Assembly: GCA_026419785.1 (NCBI GenBank)
Contig: JAODTK010005686.1
Coordinates: 62,001-126,000, forward strand
Origin: Sclerodactyla briareus
Lineage: Eukaryota; Echinodermata; Holothuroidea; Dendrochirotida; Sclerodactylidae
Direction of reading: 5' to 3'
Length of the DNA: 64,000 bases
Each line of letters begins with the position of its first letter. Position 1 is the stretch's first letter. Made by a program: the position numbers and the translations under genes. Below, one piece after another: positions 11,380 to 22,240 of the stretch. The notes under the pieces are model-generated. The model did no database searches. It saw nothing but the letters and a program-made list of their open reading frames with translations, and had not been told where the DNA came from.

Positions 11380-12445
11380 CGTACGGCTACAATATGTCTG
11401 AAACCTAACAATCAATCGGATGTTCTCATTAATGAGCTTTTATGTTACAGACCCGACGGTAAGCCTGTCACCTCAAGAATCTCTATCATTGCCAAACATG
11501 TGAAAGTACTTGACAAATCTGTGGAAAATGCCAAACAGCTATTGTTTTCATGCGATCTTTAAGTTTAAGGATGCAACTCTCAAGTTAACTACACGCAAGG
11601 GTGGTAACAAAAACAGAAACATTGGAAGGATATTTATGATCCAAGATAAAGAAGTGCAGGCACAGAACTGCGATTTTGTGGGCAAGAGACCTAAACAAAA
11701 CTACCAAAATCAGAAAGTATCAGTTGTCTTGCGAGAGAAAAGAAAAGAAAAATCAATGATTACAGGCCAAGCTATCTACCATGAACAATGCTATTGCTAC
11801 TCGGGACCGTGATGAGATATCCCTGCATGGACACGTTCATGAAATGGAAAAGAAGATTATCGACACTTGAGAACCTGCAAACAATTGAGACGAAGTCCAA
11901 TGACTCTGTTAACCTGCCCAGTACAACTGAAACGCCAAAGTAATCCCTCTGCAGGTCATATCGATCCGTCTAGAAGCACGTTGCTCGGTCCGAAAATAAC
12001 CTCTAATCCCTCACAACAAGGATTCATCTGCCATGGCAACCGATGTAAACATGGAAGAAAACTGCGTACAGATGATTGATGCTTCATGGTCTACTATGTT
12101 CGCAAAGAGGGAAAACATAAACAAGTCCGAGATAAGAAGAAAGACGTTGTACTTTGAAAATCTGAACAAAGGTCAAAAATCAGTGCCAAAAGTGGGAAGG
12201 CCAAAGCTCTACGGGCATCTCCTCGGTCAAGCGAAACACGAGTGGCTAACGTCTTCGCCACTGGATTTAGCCCTGATGTGGAGACTAGCGAATTGAAGAA
12301 GTATCTCGAGAAAAAACTTTCGGTTGAAGTCATCGTTGAACGTCTCAACAGTAAATTTGCCGATCATATAGCTCTTATACGTCAGATCTGAGTGAGACGA
12401 CCTGCTGTCTTCATGGATCAAGATATCTGGCCTGAAGGTATTATT
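11380..12445 (+). pseudogene. LINE ORF1, decayed
   Basis: First ORF of the LINE that continues to 15.8 kb. A segment at about 11420-11570 reads NELLCYRPDGKPVTS and AKQLLFSCDL, resembling a helical domain of ORF1 proteins in invertebrate CR1/L2-like elements. After frame changes, 12240-12440 reads RANVFATGFSPDVETSELK, then YLEKKLSVEV and DIWPEG, which resembles the RRM-like or C-terminal part of such ORF1 proteins. Stops and frameshifts throughout show it is dead. ORF1 products normally bind element RNA. The start cannot be fixed; an open frame extends back to 11185. Confidence 0.6.
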
Positions 12446-12720
12446 TTTTAGATGGTTATAGACATAATCGCCTCTCCCAAGAAGGCTGTGAAGAAAATTC
12501 CTAGTTCAGAGGAGGCTGTTTTACTGAAGCTCGCATCATTCAATTTCAACAACTAACTGTGACGATCAACCCAAGAGGCCCGTCAATGGTTTCTCTCATT
12601 TCACGGTCTTGATGATATCCAGTTGAGTTACTTGTTGGATGACACACCAGTGGGCGAGGTCCATTCTCTTCTGAAAGTAATCTAAATCTTATGTGGAAAC
12701 AATGTATCCGACGGACGTTT
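12446..12720 (+). pseudogene. LINE ORF1-ORF2 junction region, decayed
   Basis: Fragments such as SSEEAVLLKLASFNFNN and LDDIQLSYLLDDTPVGEV appear in shifting frames. They probably belong to the end of ORF1 or the start of ORF2 of the same LINE, but I cannot tie them to a named domain. Confidence 0.4.
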
Positions 12721-13440
12721 TAGTTCCAATTGTAGTTAGGATAGTGACGTTTCTTTCAAAAATATGCAAAACACGACCTTCATAATGGACCTTCTGTGCT
12801 TCACCTTAATATTAGAAGCCTCCCAAAGCACTTGAGTGAATTTGTTACTTTTCTTGAATGTCTTGAATACGAATTTTATATCATTATGCTCTCTGAAATG
12901 GTAAAGTGGTCAACACTTCGTTTGACACCACCATCTTGCAGATTATTCTTTGGAACTTGTACCTCCGCAGTCCAAATGCGGTTGGTGTGCTATTTTTATA
13001 CAAAAATTTTTGGTCAAGTTAATAGGAAAGAAAATATTATCATCATTATTTCGACTGCATGTAATAAATGCCAAGTAGCAGGACCTATGGTTATTAGACG
13101 TCAAATGTAACAACAAAGATTATAAATTCATCGTTTGCTATAGGGCATCTAAAGGAATGCAATACTTATCCATGGATCTAGAAAAACGGCAGTCGATACG
13201 ATCGCCCCAGGTAGTTCTTGTATCTTTGGTGGGGACTTGAACATGGATTGAGCAGATTGAACATGCAGTAATGTTGCTAAGTTATTTTAATCTTATGAAT
13301 GCCATCTTTTGTCACCAGGTTAATTACCTACCTACTAGGTTAACTGAATTTTCTAGTACGCGATTTATCATATTTTTGTTAAGTTGCACACTGTTTACGC
13401 CTCAGAGATGATCCGCGGCAACTTGATTATGCGATATTAG
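12721..13440 (+). pseudogene. LINE ORF2 endonuclease domain, decayed
   Basis: N-terminal part of ORF2 with an apurinic-endonuclease-like (EEP) domain. Around 12800-12900 it reads LHLNIRSLPKHLSEFVTFL, followed by LEYEFYIIMLSEM where consensus has LSETW. Near 13228-13248 the conserved GGDLNMD motif is intact, then a stop follows. About 13330-13370 shows NYLPTRLTEFSST in a shifted frame, matching the T-R-LINE target-nicking domain. Numerous frameshifts exclude activity. This domain nicks genomic DNA to prime reverse transcription. Confidence 0.85.
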
Positions 13441-15640
13441 TGTTCATTTGCCCAAATTTCTGTGTCTCAGAAACATTAAACACTAATGTGCTGAGACAAA
13501 CAGACGTTTGTCGAATTTACAGCAGTATATAATAAACTTTGATAAATTTATTGGAAACATTCAGTCTACTGGGACTTCTCTAGTTCTATGTTCCGTGATG
13601 GCGAACGAAGCTAGCGGACAGCATATTCTTTCCAAGGTTATTGCCAACCAGACGAATGCTTTCGTTCTGTAGTGTCCCGAAGAAAGGCTCTACAGCAAAA
13701 GCCCTGATACTGCCGGCATCAAAACTTTCGAATTAACCGTTAAAAATACCATGTCCGCAAGTTTGCTAACCCTACTCCCGAAAGAAAAGACTTCATTGTC
13801 GAAGGTCAGATCTGTCCTCAACAAAACAATAAGTATTCGAAGTCAAAATACAAGCGTATATTCATGATAATCAACACTCTGCTCAGAAAACGTGGTCTAT
13901 CCTCACAACCGGCTGAACAGGAAAAGGACTTCCACACTCATGTTAACAATCTTGAATACAATCATTGATACTTGTTGACGACGATGATATAGCTAATGCA
14001 TTCAATGACGATTTTTCAACAGTTGGTAAAAAAAATCAGTGCTAATATCCTGAGTAATAGTAATAACGATCAATTCAATTTATTGCATTGATACTAGTAT
14101 ATTAACAATGTCTAAATGCTACCACTTGTAGTGCAATTGGTATGAAATAAACGCTCTTAAAGCTAATAAGTCGCGGTTGATGCATCCCCCCTAAGTATGA
14201 AAAAGTCCATCTCGGCATCTAATTGCGCCAGTCTGTGTCATGTATTTAATCTTGATAACCACCGGTGTTGCTGTGTACCCCGAAGACTTGAAGGAGGCCA
14301 AAGTAATTCCCATTTTCAAAGAAGGGGGGACGAAGCTTCCGGAAAAATACCGTCCTATCAGTTCCTCCTGTATTAATACAGTATGGAAAGGTTAATCGAG
14401 AAAACGGCTGAGGTTATCTTGAGTATTAATCATACTTTATCGAGTTTCAATTGATTTCGTAAGGGGCACAGCACGGGTAAATGCTCTGTTGCAAACAGTT
14501 AATTGTATTCTTACTCATCTCGACAACGGGGAGGCGTCTGGGGCTGCATCTGTGACTTAAGAAAAGCTTTGACCACGATTGACATAATTATCCATTCTTG
14601 CCAAATTGTACCAATTACGGTATTGCGTGGTATAGCTTATTGACGTCATACTCAGCTACATAACTAATAGGAAACAACGCCCGTATGTCAATGGATGTTA
14701 TTCTTCATGTTCCAACGTTACTACGAGGTGTGCCCCAGGGTCTGTTTTAGGTCCGGTTGTTTCTTATTTACGTAAATGATATCAGTATGTTGTTCCCCGT
14801 GATGCCCTCAGACTTTCGCTGAGGAACAAATGTTGTTGTTCATGACAGCAGTTGCACTAATCTTGTTTATAAAGCTCATGATGTTCTAGTCAGGCTAAAA
14901 AACTTGCGTTTGATTCTAACAAACTGATTTGCATTCTAGTGGAAAAAAATTCTCCATTTTCCACCAAAACAACCAGTCCTCACACTGCCTGAGCACTTCA
15001 TCTTACATGAATTAAGTATTTATAAGACGAATGGTGTTAAGTGCTTAGGTATTTTCATCGACGGACCAGTTATCCTTCAAGCCAACACATGTGTTCTCTG
15101 CAATGATCTTGCTAAGTATATTGGTATTTTCTTTCGCTCAGCGCTTCGCTCCTCTCTGTCGCTATCAGCCCCTTACCATTCCTTGTATTGTCAAGGATCT
15201 CCTCTACGGTGTAGAAATTTACAGCATGACCTAGCCACCTTACTGAAGCCTTACAAGTCATTCAAAATAGGATCTTAAAAACTGCGACTTACAGGCACCG
15301 TCGGTACTCCACGCATGCTCTTCATTCCGATCTAACAACCTTAAGGTTACGATATTATGTTCTAAAGATTTGTTCGTTTACATTTCACCAGTATGTAAAA
15401 TAATATCTGCATATGGTATTTTCTCGCGTTATGAAACCTTGTGGTCTTCCGAAGCTGGCGCACGCACAAGAAAAACATGCTCTACTTCTCAGTAAGCCGG
15501 CACAACTCGAAACATGGTAAATTTACTTTGAAAAATACTGCTTTAAGATATGGATGGTTTACCAAATGTCATCAAGATGTCTACCACACTAGCCACCTTT
15601 AAACGTAAGCTCAAAAGCTCACCTTATCGATCAATTTCTC
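13441..15640 (+). pseudogene. LINE ORF2 reverse transcriptase and C-terminus, decayed
   Basis: Continues the endonuclease region. About 14285-14420 reads EDLKEAKVIPIFKEGG and EKYRPISSS, the RT fingers motif. GVPQG is intact at 14727-14741 and is then thrown out of frame by one missing base (consensus GVPQGSVLGP). FLIYVNDIS follows in a shifted frame near 14760-14790. The catalytic FADD box around 14812-14830 is broken (TTTCGCTGAGGA). Downstream, about 15240-15600 retains the C-terminal pattern after the palm, in broken frames. With the endonuclease it gives an ORF2 of usual CR1/L2 length, so this copy was nearly full length when inserted. Confidence 0.85.
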
Positions 15641-15800
15641 TATAATGTATCCACTCGTATCCACTTTCCTTTGTTCATGTCTCTCTCTGTTTTAGTTTTA
15701 ACCTGGTCACTAGCTCGATAAACTTGTATAACTCGTTTTTCTAGTGTCCTGTCTGTACCATGATTGTATGGACGAATAATTGAAGTGAATTGATTGATGT
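15641..15800 (+). mobile_element. LINE 3' UTR and tail
   Basis: Sequence after the ORF2 end runs through CTGTACCATGATTGTATGG and finishes near 15786-15800 with TGAATTGATTGATG, a short simple tail typical of CR1/L2-like 3' ends. Confidence 0.6.
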
Positions 15801-17545
15801 TAACCATTTTTTGTGCCGAACAATTGAGGTGTAGAAGAGGGGTCAAAATTTTTGAACCCAAGAAAGGAGAGATCGGGTTATCAGCATTTTGTCCCTTACC
15901 CCACACTGGTGCCCAGCCCAATGTGACCCCAACCCCCAGGGAATGTGCGATTTGTTCCATTTCGGCAGAATGTGGGTGGGGGGTAGGAAGAGGGTCAAAA
16001 ATTGAGATATTTCAAAAATAGAAGAAACAGCCTTGGAAATACACACTTGTTTCAACAATGCCAAGCAAGCACTGTCACCGTGATGTGGTTTAAATGTTGG
16101 AAAATGATCTGTTCTTTAACTTCTTTTCATTCCTGGGGATAAGGTCTCTCAACGAATACGTGGTGCTGTATAGGGTGCTCCCTTCCAATTGGAACTATTT
16201 TCAACCAGGGGTCAGATTTGACAGTCACCCTAAACGTTATTTCAACTTAGATTGCTTACTTACTACGGTATACTTCACTAATGTTACGTCAGGGAGACAG
16301 TGGAACCTTCTCGGCTTGAATTTAGAATCAGTGGCCGGACACTGGACATCACTCAGATACTCCAATGACTGTTGAAAGCAATCATTGCGCAACAGACGCA
16401 AGACAGCTCGGGAACAGGGGTTTTTTAGGCCTGCTGAGCTGGGACCGGTGGCCTTATTTCTTTGCGTAGGATGGTACAGGGGTAAATATCTTTGAAAATC
16501 GTTGATATGTTCAGGCTTTGGGTTCCACATATAATAGGTCATGATCAAAATTCGGTAAATCATGTTCGTTCCTCCACAAGCGTCTTCAGAATGGTTTGAC
16601 AATAGGTCCACAAATGGTATTGGGAGAGGAATGTGCAAGATGGGCATCATTCAATCGATCACTGTGTGGAATCCCATGGGCAACGGTGAAAAAAATCGCG
16701 GACGGTGAGCTAGGCGCATGGAGCTAATATAATATTACAAAGTACAGGGAACTGAGGTCAATCAAAGTGAGCGGTGCGTTTGTAAGAATAGTAACAACGT
16801 GTTTTGGGAATGTAATGCTGGGCCAGACTGGATTTACTGGATGGCCACCCTCTATCTGGTGTGGTTGAATCTTTCAATAGATGAGAGAATGGCATCATGG
16901 GATAAAAGGTCTAAAGAACCCTTGAGACCCGCACTGTTCTAGAATGTTCTTGAAATCATTGAGTGTGGGCTGACACAGCACTCTTTGGGAGGCGTATTCC
17001 AAATTTTTCCTATTCTATTGAAGAAGGAAGTCCCGTATCAGTTCCAATGTAAATGTGATCTGATCCTCATTGATTCCCTCTAGTGTACTGTATGATCTCT
17101 ACACAAACTCTCATGCCCAATTTGATTTTTCCCTCAAAATGTGAAAATGTGATAAGATTCATGAGGCATGACGTTGTGAATGGTCATCATCCTAGTTCTT
17201 GTAGTATTCCCTCATGTTCTTCCAGTATTTCCCGGTATCATTTTTGTCATCCTTCGCTGCACCCCTTATAAAGTGAATGTCCTCTTTAGGTCATGCGTTT
17301 CAAGACGGGTATGCAATATCCCAACAGTGTGGCCTCACTCGTGATTGTACAAATGACCAGACTTATTTGCTTTCCTTAACAGATTCGCACACTGTCTACG
17401 AACTTCATTGGGGTTGCTAACACCAATGGGGGAGTATAATTGGGGGTTTACCACGGATGCAAATACGAACTGGAATGGAGCTCGCAACTAATACAATAAT
17501 GAATCGATAAGAATGGGGCGTTAGTTAAAAGAAATTATGGGTGTA
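15801..17545. other. No recognisable gene
   Basis: A pair of direct repeats, GAAGAGGGGTCAAAATTTTT at about 15835 and GAAGAGGGTCAAAAATTGAG at about 15988, brackets a short segment. A 137-codon minus-strand frame (16237-16650) has no family signature. A stretch near 16545-16565 (ATTCGGTAAATCATG) recurs at 19.82 kb, hinting at one more small repeat. Confidence 0.3.
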
Positions 17546-18073
17546 CTATATATATTCCTGGCTGGCCCGGCCGTTCCAGATGGACAATTCATAACTCAGT
17601 ATGCCACAGCCACAGAAAAATATAATAAACATATAACATGAATTAAACGCGGTCGCGAAAGGCCTTTTCGGTCGCTTGATTCGCTGGTCCTCCGGGGGTT
17701 GGGCGGCGTGCATCAGTCTGAAGGTCTGGAGGTCAGGGGCAATATCGGGGCGTCGATGGCCTGATCGTCGTCGGGGGAAGAGGGGCGTCATGGGTAGAGC
17801 GTGATTGCTCTATGAAGCCGGCGGTGGCAGTTGCAAGTGTTCCTGAATAGCAGATTCAGGCTGTAGGAAACAAACTAGAAAAGTATATATATAACCTGCA
17901 ATTGGTTTGGAGGAAGAGGGAGAGAGGCGTCCGTGGCAGCAAATATCATCCAAATAAAATGGAACGAAACCGAGTAGGCAAAAACAATAATGTATGGAAT
18001 GTGCAATATGCCGCATACAGCAATTATAGTCTAATCGCAAATTATGATTTTCGCATTCATACCGTGTAATCAC
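17546..18073 (-). other. GC-rich block with Pro-rich minus-strand frames
   Basis: 17640-17830 is much more GC-rich than its surroundings. The minus strand is open for 81 codons (17546-17791), rich in Pro, Arg and Gln. It may be the decayed 3' part of a retroelement or an old exon. No motif supports either. Confidence 0.2.
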
Positions 18074-19023
18074 ATGTCTGCATCTATGGAATTCTAGCCT
18101 AAGGCTTCGTGATCGCTTCTAGATATGATTTGATTCACCCTTTTGGAGGTGGTCTGACGTCCGTCAAAGACATAGTTAGGAGGTGGACTATGGTGACTTG
18201 AGTAAAGCTAAGTGAAGTTGTAATTGTGTCAGTTGTCACTGAGATTTCATCATTCATTTGGACAAATGTTATAAAGTTAACCAATAGTAACATGCAACCT
18301 ATTATCTGCATGCGTTCAATGGAGGCCCACCCTCAAATCATCATATGGAAGCTACAACGGTGCAGCCAGTCAATATATTGTTCACGCACCCAACATTACT
18401 TTTTTATAACCACTCACAGGGACAGTGCTTGGCATTATTTTTTTTAAAATTCTGACAACAAGGTGTGTGCTTCAAAGTTGTTCAAGGACTGTCCAGAAGC
18501 TGTTACAGACTCGTTTGATATTGTTACAAATATGGCCAAGGAATCTCTACACAATTTGTGTTCGGTGTTGTTATCGCTATCGTGACAGTGTGACTGAGCC
18601 TTATTGAACAGAGGAGATTGGAGCGGGTGTTCGAGAAGCCGACTAATTAAAGCAGCGATTTATGAGATGAGAAAGCCGTTCCTAAAATAGAGGGGGCTAT
18701 CACTCTTTAGTATATAACATGGTCGAATATTACCAACCATATCGTCGCAGGATTCGTGTGAAAAAGGGAATCTGCTCATTACAATTCACGTGACGTAGAT
18801 GTCAATCAGTAGACACGGGCTTTGATATGGATGAACGCAGCGCTGGATAAATTTCGCGAAAATCCGCCCAACATTTCGGTCATAATTAATTATAGAAAAC
18901 TTTCAACTATTTTCTAACCTTACGCTACGGAGAATGGGAATTTAGTCGCGAATGATGCATCTAAAGCCTAAAATGCATCGAAGCCGCTGTTTTAGCTCTG
19001 CGCAGGCGTCCTACGGCTGTTGG
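18074..19023. other. No recognisable gene
   Basis: Unique-looking AT-rich sequence with no convincing exon or repeat. Confidence 0.3.
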
Positions 19024-20058
19024 CATGGGCGTCAACAGGTGGGGGACGGGACACCTGTCCCCCCACTTTCAAGTGGGGGATATCATATCGTTTGCCCCCC
19101 CCCCCAGTTTTCAGTACCGTAATAAAAAATATAGGCACATGCCCGATTGTGTATTACTCTCACCTGATTCTATTTTGTCTAACAAACAATACTCGCGTTG
19201 GAAATTGTCTTAAGTCCACTAATTCCGGGTGCGGACCCCAGGTGAAGGTCTGGACTCGACTAGGACCGAATTAGTGGAAGGATTACCCCATGTTCAATTC
19301 TAGTTAACCCAGTTCTCGAATTTAAATAAGAATAAGCCAAAAGTGCATAATTTTTCAAGTGTTTCGCGTGCAATGGAGTTTTTCTACCAGGTGTTGTAGG
19401 CTAAATATGCGATGTAATGCTTCAAATCATTTTGTTCACTCGATTAATTTCAGAAGCCTTGGGGCAGATTGTCCCCCCCCCCCCCCTCAATTTTTCTGAG
19501 ATGAAAAATTCGGGCGAAAATTCGTGGAAAATTTGGAAGGAAAAAAGCAAAGTGAAAAAACGCCTGAATTTTTTGCAGAACATTTTTTCGGGATAAAATG
19601 CCCCGGAAAACATGCATTTTTTTCGCGCGCGCCCGGTAGTTTCCAATGACCGACTTGTAAAATTCGGGTACAATTTTTTTGCTCCCGAATTGTGGGTATG
19701 GTCCCGTACGCCTATGCTTTTTCCCTTTGGTCCCACCAGAGCACCCGTTCGGTAGACCCCTGGATCCCACGGAAACAAGCCAGAGTAGAGAGGGTAATAA
19801 AAAAAAAATACCATGTGTGATATTCGGTAAATCATCTTAGTATGCACAATGACAACTTTTTGTCTCTTTTACTCAAATCACACATGTAGATGGGTGCTAT
19901 TGAGCATGGCAATTGCCGTTTCCGTCGATCTTGAGGTTATGAAAATCTGAAATTTCCTTTGTACGCTTCGCGCCACCGGGTGTTGGCCCTCGCGCTTGGG
20001 GCTATAATTTGCGTCCGATGTGCCCCCCCCACACTTTTTCAAACGTCCGACCCGCCTG
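19024..20058 (+). mobile_element. C/G-run element, copy B (longer copy)
   Basis: Begins CATGGGCGTCAACAGGTGGG, close to the left end of the hAT-type insertion at 36609 (CATGGGCAGGCGCCA). It aligns with copy A up to about 19640. Beyond that it carries TCGCGCGCGCCCGG, then a CGCTTCGCGCC hairpin at about 19963, another C-run at about 20020, and a possible right end ...GACCCGCCTG at 20058. No clean 8-bp target duplication flanks these limits, so the right boundary is uncertain. There is no transposase. Confidence 0.6.
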
Positions 20059-20493
20059 TTGTTTGGTACGCACGTCCGCTCAGTTCCAGAAATGAAAATT
20101 AAAAGAGAATATCCATTCATCGTATGTCAAAAGTTGGTTGGAGGTTGTCATAACAATTTCAGATCAGTTATTAATAGAGTGGGGCTTTTCTGCAGGTGGG
20201 CGGTTTCCCGAAATTTAGGGGAAAGGAAAATGGTCGATTGCGCAGGCAACGTTACTTTCGCACCGCCCACTTGTCCCGCCCATAATTCAGGTCGACAGCG
20301 AGCGGAACGACAGTCGCTCAGGCTGATACAAGGAGAACGAAGTCAAACGTCTGTTTGAACAGGCTAGTGTTCGATTGGTTGAGTCTCCCTTGGAGATAGG
20401 CTAAATATTTGTTGCGAAATCCGGATTGGAAACCAAATCTGAATAGGAAACTGTCAAGCATTAATGTAAGCCATGGTCGTAATTACATGTAAC
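20059..20493. other. No recognisable gene
   Basis: Includes a GC-rich patch (20180-20350) with the complementary GTGGGCGG and CCGCCCAC about 70 bases apart. No exon is supported. Confidence 0.3.
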
Positions 20494-20501
20494 TATAAAT
20501 A
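20494..20501 (+). promoter_or_regulatory. Possible TATA box of the lectin-like gene
   Basis: TATAAATA lies 216 bp upstream of the predicted start codon. It would place transcription start near 20530 and give a 5' UTR of about 190 nt. A motif this short is common in AT-rich DNA, so support is weak. Confidence 0.25.
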
Positions 20502-20716
20502 TAATGATTGCTCATCTCGAAGGTCGCCTTGAGCCATATATTCAGCTTCCCAACTGTTTACTTTTCGGTTATTGAAGCACTTCAGATGATCCAACTTTAA
20601 TAAGTCGGTGGACGATCCATGAGCTGAATTGATTTCGAATTTCCATCATACCTGGCGGTGTGTAGCGTTTATTACCGAGGTTGACTGATTTCAATGTGCT
20701 CGATCTCAGCAGCATC

Positions 20717-20789
20717 ATGTACACTTCGTTCCTCTTGGGGATATTCCTGTTCTGCACAAGGGTATTTTGTGTCCCGGTAACTTGGGCTG
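20717..20789 (+). CDS. Exon 1 (signal peptide) of a putative secreted C-type lectin
   Basis: ATG at 20717 (A at -3) opens MYTSFLLGIFLFCTRVFC followed by VPVTWA, a textbook secretory signal peptide with a hydrophobic core of about 11 residues. The exon ends at 20789 in a perfect donor, CTG|GTAAGT, leaving one base of the next codon (phase 1). The next strong plus-strand exon (21580) starts with two bases completing that codon, and the lectin-domain exon at 27908 is also phase 1, so the three can be joined in frame. The frame is open upstream only back to a stop at about 20663, so this start is natural. The signal peptide is seen directly. Membership of the lectin gene is inferred from strand, order and phase. 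A short signal-like exon can arise by chance. Confidence 0.5.
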
Positions 20790-21483
20790 GTAAGTATTGT
20801 TAACTTGAAAGTGATTAACCTATACGAAAACGAGTCAATACCCGCTGTCTCAGACGAATTTCTGTGTTTTGCCAATCAGAAAATCGCGCCCGAAACAGCA
20901 TCAGCAACAGCTGGCGAGAATAGGACCAATATTGCAGCCTGTAATAGTTTTGTTCGTCTTGCCCCAAACTCTCTTGCCTTTAAGGTTCCTCCTTCTCATT
21001 CGGAACTGATATCCTGGGCAGGAAGGCATAGTACAATTTGAGAAATCTCGCTATTGCTTCAGGATTTAGGTTCACCTCTTTCGAGAAATCCCTTCATCTA
21101 TAGAGACCAGCTGCTCTATTCTTTCAACGCGGAGTTTCGAAGCCTTGTGGGAATTGTATCCTTTAACAAACTTCACTGTCTCTTCCCATCATATGACTTA
21201 CCGCTGGATTGTATAGTTAAAATAATTGTTTAAGCATTTCTAATTCGGGTTGTTTAATTGGGATGACCCTAAAGTATGAACGAATTGAACTGGGGTTATG
21301 TGTATGTCTTGCGGAAACACCCTTAGATGGTTTTTCTTAAATCTATAATCCCACTTGAAGAATGAGGTTTAGCGTAGTTGGAGGTCTGGTATATGCCCAC
21401 TTCTACTAAAACAATAGAGAGTTGAAAGATGTAATTTTTTGACAAGTTGTTGGAACAGCTCAACAAAAGGAAGCAGGGTTGAA

Positions 21484-21563
21484 TTATTATTATTATCATT
21501 ATTATTATTAATTAATATCATTATCATTATCATCATTGTAATAATTGTTATTATTATTATTTT
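21484..21563. repeat. (ATT)n / (ATC)n microsatellite
   Basis: An imperfect trinucleotide tract lies directly upstream of the candidate splice acceptor at 21578-21579. Confidence 0.85.
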
Positions 21564-21579
21564 CTCGTTCTCTTTTAAG

Positions 21580-21636
21580 GTGTCATTCACAAAAGATCCC
21601 CTCATTGTGGCGCCACCAAAGGGAAGGAGTCACATG
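21580..21636 (+). CDS. Candidate exon 2 of the putative lectin gene
   Basis: The 57-nt exon is framed by a strong acceptor (TTTTCTCGTTCTCTTTTAAG) and a perfect donor (ATG|GTAAGT). It is symmetric in phase 1-1. Joined to exon 1 it encodes GVIHKRSPHCGATKGKESH, with one cysteine and a KR pair right after the signal peptide, plausible as a short N-terminal linker of a secreted protein. No stop occurs in this phase. It contains no domain by itself. The evidence is splice-site quality and phase agreement with both neighbours, and transcript data are absent. Confidence 0.45.
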
Positions 21637-21889
21637 GTAAGTCCTCATAATTCACATACGCAAGCTTCACCACAATGCGGCTAATCAATCATGCACCCAT
21701 TCTATTTCCTAAACATTTTTGGCTTTTCGCATACTATTTTGGAACATAATGTAAGTTCAGGATTTGTTGTATGACGTACCCAACGCAGTCCTCAGGTGTT
21801 TTGTAGACTGTAGACTTTTGTGTCTGGCCTGACCTCTTCTACATTTATCAGCCGATACCATAGTACTCTAATCTAATAGCTCAATCAGG

Positions 21890-22240
21890 TGATGTTTTTC
21901 TTTTTTTTTTTTGCCCAAACCCTTCACTTTTTTTTTTCAAACAGCCTGATACATTAGGTAGAATTGTCAGAGCGCTCCCCCCCCCCCCCCCCTCCCGCCT
22001 TTTGTAGAGAGGGAGACATATATCAATGCCCCCACAACATTTTGAAGTTAGGGGGAATGAAATCGCACATTTCCAGATTCGGTGATATTTCCGTTTGAAC
22101 GCGGACATTGCAGCAATAAACGCACAGACAAAATGATGGGCCAAGATCTTCACAAAGTACCCGATTTTTTCAGCGAATGCCAGAGGAAAGTGTGAAATAT
22201 TCCGTGCGCTTCGCGCCTATCGACGTGGTTGTGTGATTAG
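21890..22240 (-). mobile_element. C-run / GCGCTTCGCGC repeat fragment
   Basis: A 16-base C-run at 21977-21992, a CCCCC block at about 22029, and TGCGCTTCGCGCC at about 22205 occur in the same order as in units of the 36.6-38.4 kb element. No ends are recognised. It lies in the predicted lectin intron. Confidence 0.5.

Noticed and set aside
16237-16650. 137-codon minus-strand ORF
   Set aside because: Composition resembles random AT-rich sequence, with no domain, splice signal or start context.
19024-20058. Exact target duplication for C/G-run copy B
   Set aside because: Flanks GCTGTTGG and TTGTTTGG agree at only 4 of 8 positions, so the right boundary is not proven.
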